64,000 nt of DNA from Dipteris shenzhenensis (lineage: Eukaryota; Polypodiophyta; Polypodiopsida; Gleicheniales), in assembly GCA_047967505.1 (NCBI GenBank), contig CM106538.1; one strand, written 5' to 3'. Position 1 is the first letter of the stretch, and each line of letters opens with the position of its first letter. Under the pieces are notes generated by a model. That model saw only the letters and a program-made list of their open reading frames with translations, was not told the origin of the DNA and ran no database searches. A program made the position numbers and the translations under genes. Positions 12,490 to 22,801 of the stretch are shown here, piece by piece.

Positions 12490-15340
12490 ATGACAAAACA
12501 TGATATACATGATGCAATATTTCCATGAAGATTATGGCTTTGCTTTAATTCTTGACTTCTAGCTTATCAATGAGCTAGGGGTTGTAGGGCATCAGAGCTA
12601 AGTTGCAATTATTTAAACTTCTAGCTTATTAAAGAGCTAGGGGTTGCAAGGCATCATAGCTAAGTTGCAATCATTCAAGCAATTTAAAATAACATTGTCT
12701 TACATATTGTGATTTTCATGGGGATAATGTCTTGGCCTTTATGCTTGACTTCTAGGTTATCAATGAGCTAGAGTTTTGGGGTATTAGGATAAAGTTGCAA
12801 TCCTTTTACTCGCTACAATCTCTCCATGGGATTATGGCTTAGGCTTTATTTCTAAAAAAATATTGGCTGAAAAAATAACAAAAACATGATGTACATGGTG
12901 CAGCATTCTATGAGGTTGTGGCTTGTCTTTGATGCTTGACTTCTAGCTTAGCAATGAGCTAGGGGTTCTAGGGCATCAAAGCTAGGTGGAAATCATTCAA
13001 GTAATTTAAAATAACATTGTCTTACATATTGTGGTTTTCATGGGGTTATGACTTGGTCTTTATGCTTGACTTCTAGCTTATCAATGAGCTAGGAGTTGTG
13101 GAGCATTAGGGTAAAGTCGCAATCCTTCTACCTGCTACAATCTTTCCATGGGATTATGGCTTGGACTTTATTGAATGGGATTATGACTTGGCCTTTATGC
13201 TTGACTTCTAGCTTATCAATGAGCTAGGAGTTGTGGAGCATTAGGGTAAAGTTGCAATCCTTCTACTTGCTATAATCTTTCCATGGGATTATGGCTTGGA
13301 CTTTATTGAATGAATTTTTTAGGTTGAAATAATGACAAAAACATGATGCACAAGTGCAATACTTTCGTGAGGATTATGGCTTGGCTTTGATGCTTGACTT
13401 TTAGCTTATCAATGAGCTAGGGGTTGTAGGGCATCAGAGCTAAGTTGCAATAATTCAAGCAATTTAAAATAACATTGTCTTATATATTGTGATTTTCATG
13501 GGGATTATGGCTTGGCCTTTATGCTTGACTTCTAGCTTATCAATGAGCTAGGGCATTAGGATAAAGTTGCAATCCTTCTACTTGCTATAGTCTCTCCATG
13601 AACATTATGGCATGGACTTTATTGAATGAACTTTTTGGGATGAAATAATAGAAATGTAATGCTTCCATGAGGGTTATGGCTTGGATTTGATGCTTGACTT
13701 CTAGCTTATCAATGAGCTAGGGGTTGCAGGGCATTAGAGCTAAGTTGTAATCATTCAAACAATTTAAAATTACATTTTCTTACATATTGTGATTTTCATG
13801 GGGATTATGGCTTGGCCTTTATGCGTGACTTCTAGCTTATCAACGAGATGGAGTTTTGGGGCATTAGGGTAAAGTTGCAAAATCCTTCTACTCGCTATAA
13901 TCTCTCCATGGGATTATGGATTGGGCTTTTTTTTTTTTTAATATTGGGTGAAAAAATGACAAGAACATGATATACATGGTGCAGTATTCCATGAGGTTGT
14001 GGCTTTTCTTTAATGCTTAACTAATAGATTAGCAATGAGCTAGGGGTTGTAGGGCATTAAAGCTAGGTGGAAATCATTCAAGTAATTTAAATTAGCATTG
14101 TCTTACATATTGTAAATTTCATGGGAATTATGGCTTAGCCTTTATGCTTGACTTCTAGCTTATGAATGAGCTAGGAGTTGTGGGGCATTAGGGTAAATTT
14201 GTAATCCTTCTACTTGCTACAAGATCTCCATGGGGATTGTGGCTTTATGCTTGCGTCTTTGCTCAGTAGCAAGCTATGAATTTTGGGGCATTACGATGAA
14301 GTTGTAATCCCTTCAAGTATTAAAATATATTTGTCTTGCGTGTTGTAATCTTGCCATGGAGGTAATGGCTTAGCTTTTATGCTCAGCTTCTAGCTCATTA
14401 ATGAGCTAGGGGTTGAAGGGCATCAAGGCAAAGTTACAATCATTGCACGTTAGTTAAAATATCTTTGTCTTACATATTACAATCTTCTCTATCATGGCTT
14501 GGTGTCTATGCTTGACTTCTAGCTTATTAATAAGCTTGGAGCTATAGAGCATCAGGTCAAAGTTGCAATCCTTCTACTTCTACAATATTCCCATGGGGAT
14601 TATAGCTTAGTCTTTATTCTTGAATTTTGTCTCAGCATCGAGCTATGAGTTGTGGGACATCAAGGCAAAAGTTACAATTCCTTGAAATTTAGCAACTTAT
14701 TCGAACTTGATCATTCAAAACAAATGGTGTATCTCTACACCATCCTTACATATGGAATATAACAAGCTCTTGGATTACTTTATTTAAGTGAGTATTGAGT
14801 CAACTAGATCATTGTTGAGTGAAGCTTATCACTTTTTGACTATTTGTTTTTTTATTTTCACTTCATCTTGGTACAATACAGACTTGGCTTTTATGCTTGA
14901 CTTCTAGCTTATCAATGAGTTAGGGTTATAGGGCATCAGAGCCAAGTTGCAATCACTTCAAGCAAGCTATCTTTGTCTTACATATTGCAAATTCTTTGCA
15001 ATTATAGCTTGGCCTTTACGCTTGACTTCCAAGCTTATCAGTAAGCTCGGAGTTGTGGGGCATCATGGTAAAGATTCAATCCTTCTACTTGCTAAAATCA
15101 TTCCATAGGGATTATGATTTGGCCTTCATTCTTGACTTTTGGTTCAGCATTGAGCTTGGAGTTGTGGGGCATCAGGACTAATCTGCAACCCTGACTTATA
15201 TGTAGAATTCAACAAACTCTTAAACTACTTTGTTTTTGGAGTTATTTGAGTAGAAATGACCTTTGAGTTGTGGCATTAGTGGTAAGCTGCAATCGCTTGA
15301 ATTGTGAGGCATCATGATGAAGCTAGGATCATCCATGGAA
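12490..15340. repeat. Satellite-like tandem array, about 2.8 kb, unit about 130-160 bp
   Basis: A unit containing CTTGACTTCTAGCTTATCAA followed by TGAGCTAGGGGTTG, GGGCATCAGAGCTAAGTTGC, AATCATTCAAG, TTGTCTTACATATTGTGATT and CATGGGGATTATGGCTTGG recurs about twenty times. Copies of the first motif lie near 12549, 12617, 12745, 12938, 13063, 13200, 13385, 13525, 13692, 13826, 14149, 14385, 14510, 14898 and 15027. Two unit variants (AGGGGTTGTAGGGCATCAGAG versus GGAGTTGTGGAGCATTAGG types) alternate in places, giving a higher-order period near 280-310 bp. There is no open reading frame of note. Divergence increases toward the right end. Confidence 0.85.
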
Positions 15341-15428
15341 ATGTTGTTTGAAGTCATTCTTCTTATAGTTTCATGAATGAAATGATTGAATGAATGTCTA
15401 ATTATGGTATTCTTGCTATGTATTACAG

Positions 15429-16618
15429 GTTGCTATTAGTAAGATATCATGGAACCTGAGAGGACGTAAAAGTGATGACAGTAGAAGATATGTCACTATG
15501 TTATTAGCATCCAAATGGAATTGCAACGTTTTTCATAGTATATTTCATGGCTTGGGGACTAGGATGCGAGCACACCTCCTTGGTCAAAAGAGTGGAGATA
15601 TTAGAAAATGTGATGGCCCTAATGTCCAATCAGCATTGTTTCTCTTACTAGGGAAAGGCCTTCTTTGTAGTTGGAGAGAATGCAACATGCTAATCCATCC
15701 ACCATTCCTTCAATGTCACAAGGTCAACAGAATGAGGAGGTATTTACAATTTCAAGGAGGCAGGGTCCATCCGTTTTTCTACTCATGAGATTGAAGATCC
15801 ATCCTCCAATAACCTCATGGGTACATCAGAACTTCGAAGAGTTGGTTGCTCACATAGAGGGCTTGTGCATCAACCACCATCAATTGAGAAGTCATTTAAA
15901 GGTCAATTGATCGAGCAAGCAAAAGAGGAAGTTATGGATGCAATATGCCGAACAGGATCTCCTTTAAGCATGGGAAATAGCCCACATTGGAAGAGAACAT
16001 TTCCTACAATTTGCTAAAGTTGGGTCCAGGTTGTAAAATGCCATCTTACAAGTTAGTGCACGCAAGTATGCTTGATAAACTCTATGAGAAGTATCAAGGT
16101 CGTGTACAAGCTGTTGTGTATGAAGGCATATAAAAAACTAGATGTACCATTGTGTGTGATGGTTGGAAAAATGTTGCTCATCGTTCGTTATTGAATTTTA
16201 TGGTTGTTACTCCACAAAGTGAGGGATTCTTTAAATTAGTTAATCGCACGAGAAAGAAGAAAATAGGTGCTTCATTGCATCTTCATTAGGTGAGGTCATT
16301 GAGAATGTGGGTTCTAACGATGTGCTTCAAGTTGTAATGGACAATGCAAAGAGTTGTAGGAAAGCTGGGAAGATAGTTCATCGTAGACATAAGCATATAA
16401 GGTCTGCTGGATGCTCTTGCCATTGTCTCAATCTTGTATTGGAGGATTGGTACAAAAGCCTTGACATTACTTTCTTTAAAGCTGCCATCGATGAGGGAAA
16501 AAGAGTTAAGACTTTTTTTATTAATCATGAACACGTCCTTGGGGCATTTAAGAATAGGCAAGAAAATAACAAGACGAACATGGTGATGAATAAGTATAGA
16601 ATGTGGTTCAAGTAGTTG
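15429..16618 (+). pseudogene. hAT-like transposase remnant (BED finger and DUF659-like core)
   Basis: Coding appears to start after a TTACAG acceptor at 15428. The first patch (15429-15620) reads like a BED-type zinc finger, with FHGLGTRMRAHLLGQKSGDI and a following Cys; one of the paired cysteines seems replaced (CNVF instead of CNxC). After frame slips, a patch at 15900-16010 (EEVMDAICRTGSPLS) and PSYKLVHASMLDKLYEKY near 16040 match the usual lead into the RNase H core. TIVCDGWKN at about 16150 carries the first catalytic Asp region, and VVMDNAKSCRKAGK followed by CSCHCLNLVLEDW at 16335-16450 carries the second Asp and the CxxH motif. The frame stops at 16616, so the helical insertion and the C-terminal dimerisation domain are missing. 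Several frameshifts make it non-functional. Confidence 0.7.
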
Positions 16619-16959
16619 AGGGAGAAGAAGTGGAAGAAAACTTTGATGATGAAATTAGTTCACTGCTTAGCAATGCCGTTTAGAATTTGTAATTTTTTTT
16701 CTTTGGATGTTAATTTTCTATATTGGAGTGAATTTTAAATTTCTATTTTGAACTAAGAGAATAAACTCAATGATATTGTACATGATTGGATCTTTCTACA
16801 TGATTTTGTGCTTGTAGTATAGGATGCCTAATAATTTATTTGATTCTTAAATCATGAGTTACTTCTTACTTGTTATGGAGATTTAATTTGAAGAATCACT
16901 CCACCTTGTGCACATGGCATTAAATGGCAATATATGTGTATAAGAAATGAATGTAAGCA

Positions 16960-18478
16960 AAGGCTTGGACAAGCAGACAAGGAGAATGCAATACGCATAT
17001 TGCGTATGGTGACACTTAGGGAGATTGGGTTACTAAATCAATCACAAATGGAGGAAATAATAAACAGCTAAGCAAACTTGCATCTCTTCAAAGATAAAAT
17101 TATAGCTATAACCCAAAGAGAATTCATAAAAGAGGATTTAAAAGAACTTTAAGAAAAGCTTGATTGAAAGAGAATCAAGTCATGAATTGGATTGAAAGTT
17201 TTATTGGATGCAGCATCAACACATATGAGGAATCATTAGCGGCGAGAAAGAACTCAATAAATGCTTTTAACTTGTATTTGTGGGATTTAGCATGGAATAA
17301 TATGAAAGCAAAAACAAAGACAACTAAGAAAAGATTACCGAACATTGATGCAACACTTGTTGCAAAAGCCAAGATGGCTTATTCTAAGTCTCAAAGAATA
17401 AATGATAGCATTGGAGATGAGGAAAATAGCCTAAAGTAGAAGTTACATGCATCTTATTGTCACTTTGAGAATTGCCATATAATGGTATTTCTTATAGAAA
17501 AGGAGATTATAAAGGGAGATAAGCTTGGTGAGGGAGCATATGGAAATTCTTATAAAGTTAAAATCATAGGAAATCCATGGCTTATGTATTTTACTTGGTG
17601 TGCAGAAAAACAATTCAAGGGTCAACCAACAAGGCAAGCTAGTGAAGCAAGACAAAAACAATCGATGCATCCTGTTCTTGTCCATGTGATTGCAGCCACT
17701 AGTGTAAGACCTTTTGGGAATATTACACCATTATTTAATGGAGGTTTAATGGAGGAAGATTACACCAATTTATGCTTAAACTTTCATTCAACAAGGGGAG
17801 TTACACTAGATACATCCATAGAAAAGGAATTGAAAAAAGAAAGTTTGAAAGGTTTCAAGGGAAGCTTCTTGAATTGGAGATTGCACCAAAGGACCTTGAA
17901 CAAATTTGCAATTTTGGTAAGGCTTTACCAAGCTACTTGCATGACCTTGTACAAGGAATGCATATACTACATGACAGACAATGGATGCATACTGATTTGC
18001 ATGCAAGCAACATCGTCCTCGACTTCACTTCTAGTGGGGACTCTAGAATAGGCATCATAGATTGGGGAAGGTCACTTGATGTCACAGAGGATAGAGTGGC
18101 ATTTGATGTGATGAGAAAGAATTAAAAAGAGAGAGATGAAACTTTCCAAGCTCGAGTTGCAATAGAAGTACAAAAGAGGTGTGGAATAAAGGGGATAACC
18201 CCAGAACTACATAATCCATTGAAAATTGTACGCTATTCTCGAGCAACAGATGTCTATGCATTAGGTTGGATTCTAAAAGAGATGTCTCTTTTATGAGGAT
18301 TCTAGATACCTTCTTGAAAAGGTGTCTAGACTTCTAGATATCCAGCTTATAAAGAAGGTCAAAGAATGGATTATAGACAATGTGATGAATGGAGATCCAC
18401 GTGTTCGTTACTCTTTAGAACACGTGGACAACTTCTTTGCAGGTCTTGGTTTCAAAGGGTTTCTTGCCATACGTCCTT
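16960..18478 (+). pseudogene. Atypical protein-kinase-like pseudogene
   Basis: A kinase fold is legible across three frames. An N-terminal helical segment (16960-17440) precedes a glycine loop GDKLGEGAYGNSYKVK (about 17518-17565) and a Lys block CAEKQFKG (about 17600). After a frame slip near 17775 come LHDLVQGMHILHDRQWMHTD, then HASNIVLD (about 17985-18020) as catalytic loop and IGIIDWGRS (18045-18075) as the metal-binding segment. The C-lobe is readable as YSRATDVYALGWILKEM (18235-18290), and the tail NGDPRVRYSLEHVDNFF lies near 18400-18440. Oddities: HTD replaces HRD, and DWG replaces DFG. Stops lie at 17437, 18124 and 18294. The loop resembles non-receptor families with D-L-H-x-x-N more than plant receptor kinases. 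The hAT remnant ends about 340 bases upstream. Confidence 0.65.
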
Positions 18479-18822
18479 GACATGAAGATCCGGCAATGGT
18501 TTTGGGAGCAAATACTTGTAACTGAATTATTTTGTATCATGAAAAGCATTCCTTGAGATCTTATCATATCTGATATTATAGATCTTTGGTATTTTTTCAT
18601 TTTGGTTGGATTGACATGTTTATTGAGTTTTTGAAATACTTATTTATATAAGTATTAAAATAATAAGGCAAATAGTATTATGCTTCAATTGGAAAGAATA
18701 TTTTTGTGATAAAATATTTCTTATGTTTCTAAGTATCATTAATTTTTCCTTGTTCATGTATCTATTTCTTGGGCATCCTTAAAACTGTGTATCTATACCT
18801 TGAATATCAACAAATATGTATG

Positions 18823-18825
<3 letters not shown>
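18479..18825. other. No supportable gene
   Basis: AT-rich flank between the kinase pseudogene and a large microsatellite. Confidence 0.5.
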
Positions 18826-18872
<47 letters not shown>

Positions 18873-19020
18873 TGTGTGTGTGTGTGTGTTCTCTCTCTCT
18901 CTCTCTCTCTCTCCCTCCCTCCCTCCCTCCCTCCCCCCCCCCCCTCTCTCTCTCTCTCTGTCTCTTTGTATGTGTGTGCGCATGCGCGAGTGCATATAAC
19001 TCTCTCATCCCCCTTCCCCC

Positions 19021-19062
<42 letters not shown>
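18826..19062. repeat. Compound microsatellite (TC)n (GT)n (TCCC)n (C)n (TC)n
   Basis: A long pyrimidine tract with an internal GT run (18871-18889), TCCC repeats, two runs of C, and a GTGTGTGCGCATGCGCG interval that alternates purine and pyrimidine and could adopt Z-DNA. The long frames across it on both strands are low-complexity artefacts. Confidence 0.95.
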
Positions 19063-19063
<1 letters not shown>

Positions 19064-19226
19064 GTCTTTGGCAATTGTACATGGCATGTGCTTTGTAAAC
19101 TCAAAAGCCTTGCATTCTATTTTTGCATGATGGGTTTTGCAATCATTGGCCAATTAACAATGACGGTTTAAGGTTTGTGCTCCAGTTTTGTGTAAGAAGA
19201 AGAAACCATTAAGAACAACAATACTT

Positions 19227-20469
19227 CTACGAAAGACGAACAAGCAATGCATTCAAGTCCATGCTAATCACACATTTTGTTGGTGAATTGAACCCAACAT
19301 TACAAAGGACACAATACTCCAAATTTCTCCACAATATTGGTGGCCTCCTCTGTCGATGCACACCTCCACAATCGACACAGGCATTTGTGCTTGTCTTGGA
19401 AGCTCCTATGCATGTACTAGGAGGTGTGGATTTGTAGTCTTTGCTTCCAATGGAAAAGGCAAGACCTTTCCTGGCCATGCATCACGTTCTATGGTCCATT
19501 ATTGAAGACTGTTCGTACTGCCCTCCAGTTTGTGTCTGCCTCGTCCACCCCATGAAGCCTTTAAAGTCTGCAGTGGGGTGCCCACACTTCTCCATGACAT
19601 CATTTAGCTTCGACCAGAAAATGATCTGAGCCTCAGTATCCTCTTTCATCTTGCACATGGCAACATTCATCAACTCTTGGACGCTGCATAATACAACTAA
19701 AGCTAGGCATAAGCATCATCCTTTCGGTGCTAGAGGGAATGTAGGAATAATAGCATTTGCCTTACCTCGTGAGCAGCCATCGTTGTCCACCCACATACGC
19801 GCCATACATGGTCAAAACATATCCAGCTATTTTGTAGATCTCCACCACCAGTGCGGCGCATGCAGTTCACTAGATCTACCCCCGAAGCACGGCCTATTGT
19901 CGACATCTTGAAGATAAAGCATCTACTTTCATCATCGATTGCTTGAGCAGGGAAGAGGCTCCCATGGAAAAATCTGTTAGCACATCTTTGCTTCAGCTTC
20001 AAGAGCCTAGACTCCATGCCTTCATCACTTTTAGTGAGCACCACAGATGCTTGAACTTGAGCCAAGTTGTCCATTCGACTACGCATTATGTTGCTTCTAA
20101 GAATGCAAAGAAAACACATTTGTGTGTAGTTGCCATTGGGTTGGCCCTACATGGTTTACATGTGCCTTTGGACAAGAGGCTCCAACTCCTCAAGCATTGC
20201 CATCAACTCATTATCCCCATAAGGGAGACACCCGGATCGTGGATGAGGGCGCTTGAGTTTTTTTTTTTTGCGACTACCATTTGTAGGTGTCTGGGACCTA
20301 CTGCACTAAAGTCCTTCACCATCTCTTCGACTGTGCACCTAAAGTCTTTTACGTGGGATCTACAAGTACCTCTTTGCACCTCGTAATTATGCATGCCCAT
20401 GTGGAAAAAGAGTCTCATAATTTTGGGCCCCGCCATCACGTAGTACGCCACACATTCGCATTGCTTCAA
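19227..20469 (-). pseudogene. MULE-like transposase remnant
   Basis: Read 5' to 3' on the minus strand, a decayed transposase is visible. First comes VEEMVKDFSAVGPRHLQMVV (20350-20240), a pre-core segment. Next is SRCFIFKMSTIGRASGVDLV followed by SWICFDHVWRVCGWTTMA (about 19930-19790), which would hold the first catalytic Asp. Then comes DTEAQIIFWSKLNDVM followed by FKGFM (19640-19550). A one-base frame slip there leads into VDEADTNWRAVRTVFNN, the second Asp block. Segment spacing and the DTEAQ...W...FKGFM-D pattern fit the RNase H core of Mutator-like elements or a close relative. The superfamily label is inference. The tail (19478-19227) has a Cys-rich patch, VDCGGVHRQRR...CVLCN. Frame slips and stops make it inactive. 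Confidence 0.55.
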
Positions 20470-20532
20470 AAGAATGGGGGGACAGCCGAAATGTTGTTCA
20501 TTTTTCCTACAGCAGATGAGAGAAGATTATAA

Positions 20533-20942
20533 CATGCAATAGTGTAACATCTAATTCAGGTATGTAACATTGGTACCCGTTTTAAGATTCCCTAAAAAAT
20601 TCATTAAAATTATAACTTTTTCAAAAAAAGGTCATATTTTGCTTAGTGAATTTTTCAAAACACTTAAAATCCTATCAATTTTGGTACATAATGTCCGCAA
20701 ATTATGAAGGACCTCGACTACAGAGGACAATGTCAATGTATTTAGAAAAATCAAGAAGTCTGTAATTTTTTTCATTACTTTGACCTTTTATTTTCAATAG
20801 AAAAACTACATGATACAACTTTCGATCTTACGTATAGAAACATAACCTTATCAAAATTCTTAAGTTAAACTTAGTAGTATCACATAAAGTACTGAAAGAG
20901 TTAAAAAAATCATCAAATTAATGAGAAAAAAATGCCTCCTTC
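20533..20942. other. No supportable gene
   Basis: AT-rich 3' flank of the ParB-methyltransferase gene; no features recognised apart from homopolymers. Confidence 0.5.
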
Positions 20943-21278
20943 AAAACATTCAACGCATATGGTCTCAAATGTCTTAAGAACGCTTGCCTATTGAAACAAT
21001 TCAAAATCACAAAATTGTCAATATAATTCCATAATTGGAGTCTACTCAATTCTCCCATATGTGTCATCTATATCATCTTCATAACCATCCCCAACAACAA
21101 ATTAATGGTAACAGCTAAATGTTCAAAACATTCAAAGCATAAGGATTCTAATATGTCTTAAGAACACTTGTCTATTGAAACCATTCAAATACAAAAAACT
21201 GGCAATACAATTCCATACTAGAGTCTACTCAATTCTCCCATATGTGTCATCTACCTCATCTTCATCACCCTCCCCAGT
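20943..21278. repeat. 181-bp tandem duplication of the methyltransferase gene 3' end
   Basis: The segment starting at 20943 matches the one starting at 21124 at about 80-90 percent by eye. Both contain CTACTCAATTCTCCCATATG followed by TGTCATCTA. The right copy includes the last codons and stop of the minus-strand methyltransferase gene, so the left copy is a duplicated tail lying just past the stop. Confidence 0.75.
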
Positions 21279-21885
21279 ATGGGTTTCCTGTATGGGTTTC
21301 TCAATCACTTTCTCTTTCACAACCTCCTTCTCCCATGTATCAGCTAGCTCGCTTGCCTCCATAAAACCGGGTTTCAATATCTCAGGAGGTTGGGGTTCCC
21401 ATGATGAGGCTACCACTGAATCTGCATCGAACTTCCCACCTTTCAAACCAAGCTCGTGATGCTCATCAGGCAAGTGATGAATAGCAGTCACTCTCTTCTT
21501 TATGTAATCACATTGAATAGGATCTTTTTCAACTGCAATTACATTTCGACCCTTTTTTAAGGCACATGTTGTGACTGTGCCTGAACCAGCAAATAGATCG
21601 AGTACCCACTCATGCTCATTTGAAAATAGATCTATGAGCTGATTAATTAGGAGTTGTGGTTTTTGATAAGGATTTACTATCTCCCCATTCTTATCCATGG
21701 TCACATGCCTGAGCTTCTTCGTCACAACTAGAATAATGAAATGATCAGGAGTAAATGGAGCAGATGAGGGAAAATTGATGTGACCAATATTTTTTTTTCC
21801 ATCCACAGACCAATACCCAACTGAAATGTTTTCTATAGCAGATGTGAATTGATGTCCTTTCATTTGTCTCACATTGGGTTTCATC
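21225..21885 (-). CDS. DNA amino-methyltransferase, last exon (SAM-binding half)
   Basis: This is the terminal exon of a minus-strand gene, starting after a CATAG acceptor at 21887-21886 and ending with a TAG stop. It encodes about 220 residues with no interruption. NPYQKPQLLINQLI corresponds to motif X (often HPTQKP), and DLFAGSGTVTT is motif I, the S-adenosylmethionine-binding loop, followed by VIAVEKDPIQCDYIKKR (motif II/III region). Motif X and motif I lying after the catalytic motif define the beta class of DNA N6-adenine/N4-cytosine methyltransferases. The C terminus (about 80 residues) is acidic and lysine-rich, with repeated E and D, and looks disordered. The splice phase with the preceding exon completes a Trp codon, which supports the model. 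Confidence 0.8.
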
Positions 21886-21989
21886 CTATGACATGCAATA
21901 AAAATAAGTTTTAAATTTATCAAAAGAAAATACAATTATAACATAATAACTGACCCAAAAAAATCTTTGCATTTCATTGCTGCACTCAC

Positions 21990-22438
21990 CAATAACGGTG
22001 GTCACGTCCAGCACATTTATAATTGATGACACTCATCATCACTGCCCCAGACTGCAAGTCTGAATGAAAAATTACAACACACCAAAGCGTTGCTGACATA
22101 ATTGACATGAATTGGTCAAGAAGACTCATTAGTTCCTTTGCTTTGTAAGGGACCTCATCAATGGTGGATCTGGGAATATTAAATCCATATGGTATGTCTG
22201 CAATGACCAACGTGTACTCATTCTTTAGAACTATCTTCGATAATTCATTGCAATCTCCGTTGAGCACATGATAAAAGTTTGGTGGATGGTTTTCCCCCCT
22301 ATCAAACTCTAACATGTCATCACTAAGAGTGATAGATTGTTGTTGAGTTTGACGCTCTTTTTCTTTTGCAGCCCGGTCAATCAATTGCTTAAAGCTTGCA
22401 GGCATCATACTACTCTTAGATCCCTTCTTGCCTCTTTT
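21990..22438 (-). CDS. DNA amino-methyltransferase, catalytic-motif exon
   Basis: An open 449-nt exon on the minus strand with a CTTCAG acceptor just above 22438 and a consensus GTGAGT donor below 21990. It starts with a basic segment (KRGKKGSKSS), then a helical, charged stretch (IDRAAKEKERQTQQQ), then NFYHVLNGDCNELSKIV, which resembles the segment that precedes motif IV. Motif IV reads VIADIPYGF. Family members usually have DPPY (mostly N6-adenine) or SPPY (mostly N4-cytosine); DIPY keeps the Asp, Pro and Tyr but has Ile in place of the first Pro. Downstream, MSATLWCVVIFHSDLQ fits the strand and helix of motifs V-VI. No stops or frame breaks. Base specificity cannot be predicted safely from this motif. 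Confidence 0.8.
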
Positions 22439-22540
22439 CTGAAGGTGGTTGTCAAAATAACAGCTCAATATTTTAAACATTCAAATCTACAATTCGAAAG
22501 AAAAAATTCCATTAGAATATGTATACCAAATTTGACATAC

Positions 22541-22679
22541 CATGCTTTTGAATACATTGAAATATGGAGCCAAGCTCTCCATCCTGCTGCTCTCTAGATA
22601 CTCCTCCCGAATAGCATTCCAATCTGGCATGTTCGATTGCCGGATCATTGCTTCCTGCATTCTCATGTATATTTTATGC
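22541..22679 (-). CDS. Linker exon of the ParB-methyltransferase gene
   Basis: A short open exon flanked by TGCAG (acceptor) and GTATGT (donor). It encodes about 46 residues, including MRMQEAMIRQ and MPDWNAIREEYLESSRMES, a charged helical linker between the ParB-like half and the methyltransferase half. Its end is in phase 0 with the next exon. This exon also offers two Met codons that could start a shortened methyltransferase-only protein if transcription began upstream, which is inference. Confidence 0.65.
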
Positions 22680-22801
22680 CTGCATTGAAAACACATGTAA
22701 AATTCTTCTCACTTTTACACTTGAAACAAAGTCTATTGAAACATTATCTGTAAAGAGATTAATGTAAAATCAAGGAGAGACATGATGCAAAAGAGAGAAG
22801 T

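Noticed and set aside
15429-18478. A single hAT-kinase fusion gene
   Set aside because: The transposase frame ends at 16616 and is followed by AT-rich non-coding sequence before kinase-like frame begins; adjacency only.
18769-19171. Several overlapping long frames on both strands
   Set aside because: They are translations of a CT/GT/C microsatellite (Ser-Leu, Arg-Glu, His-Thr repeats) and not genes.
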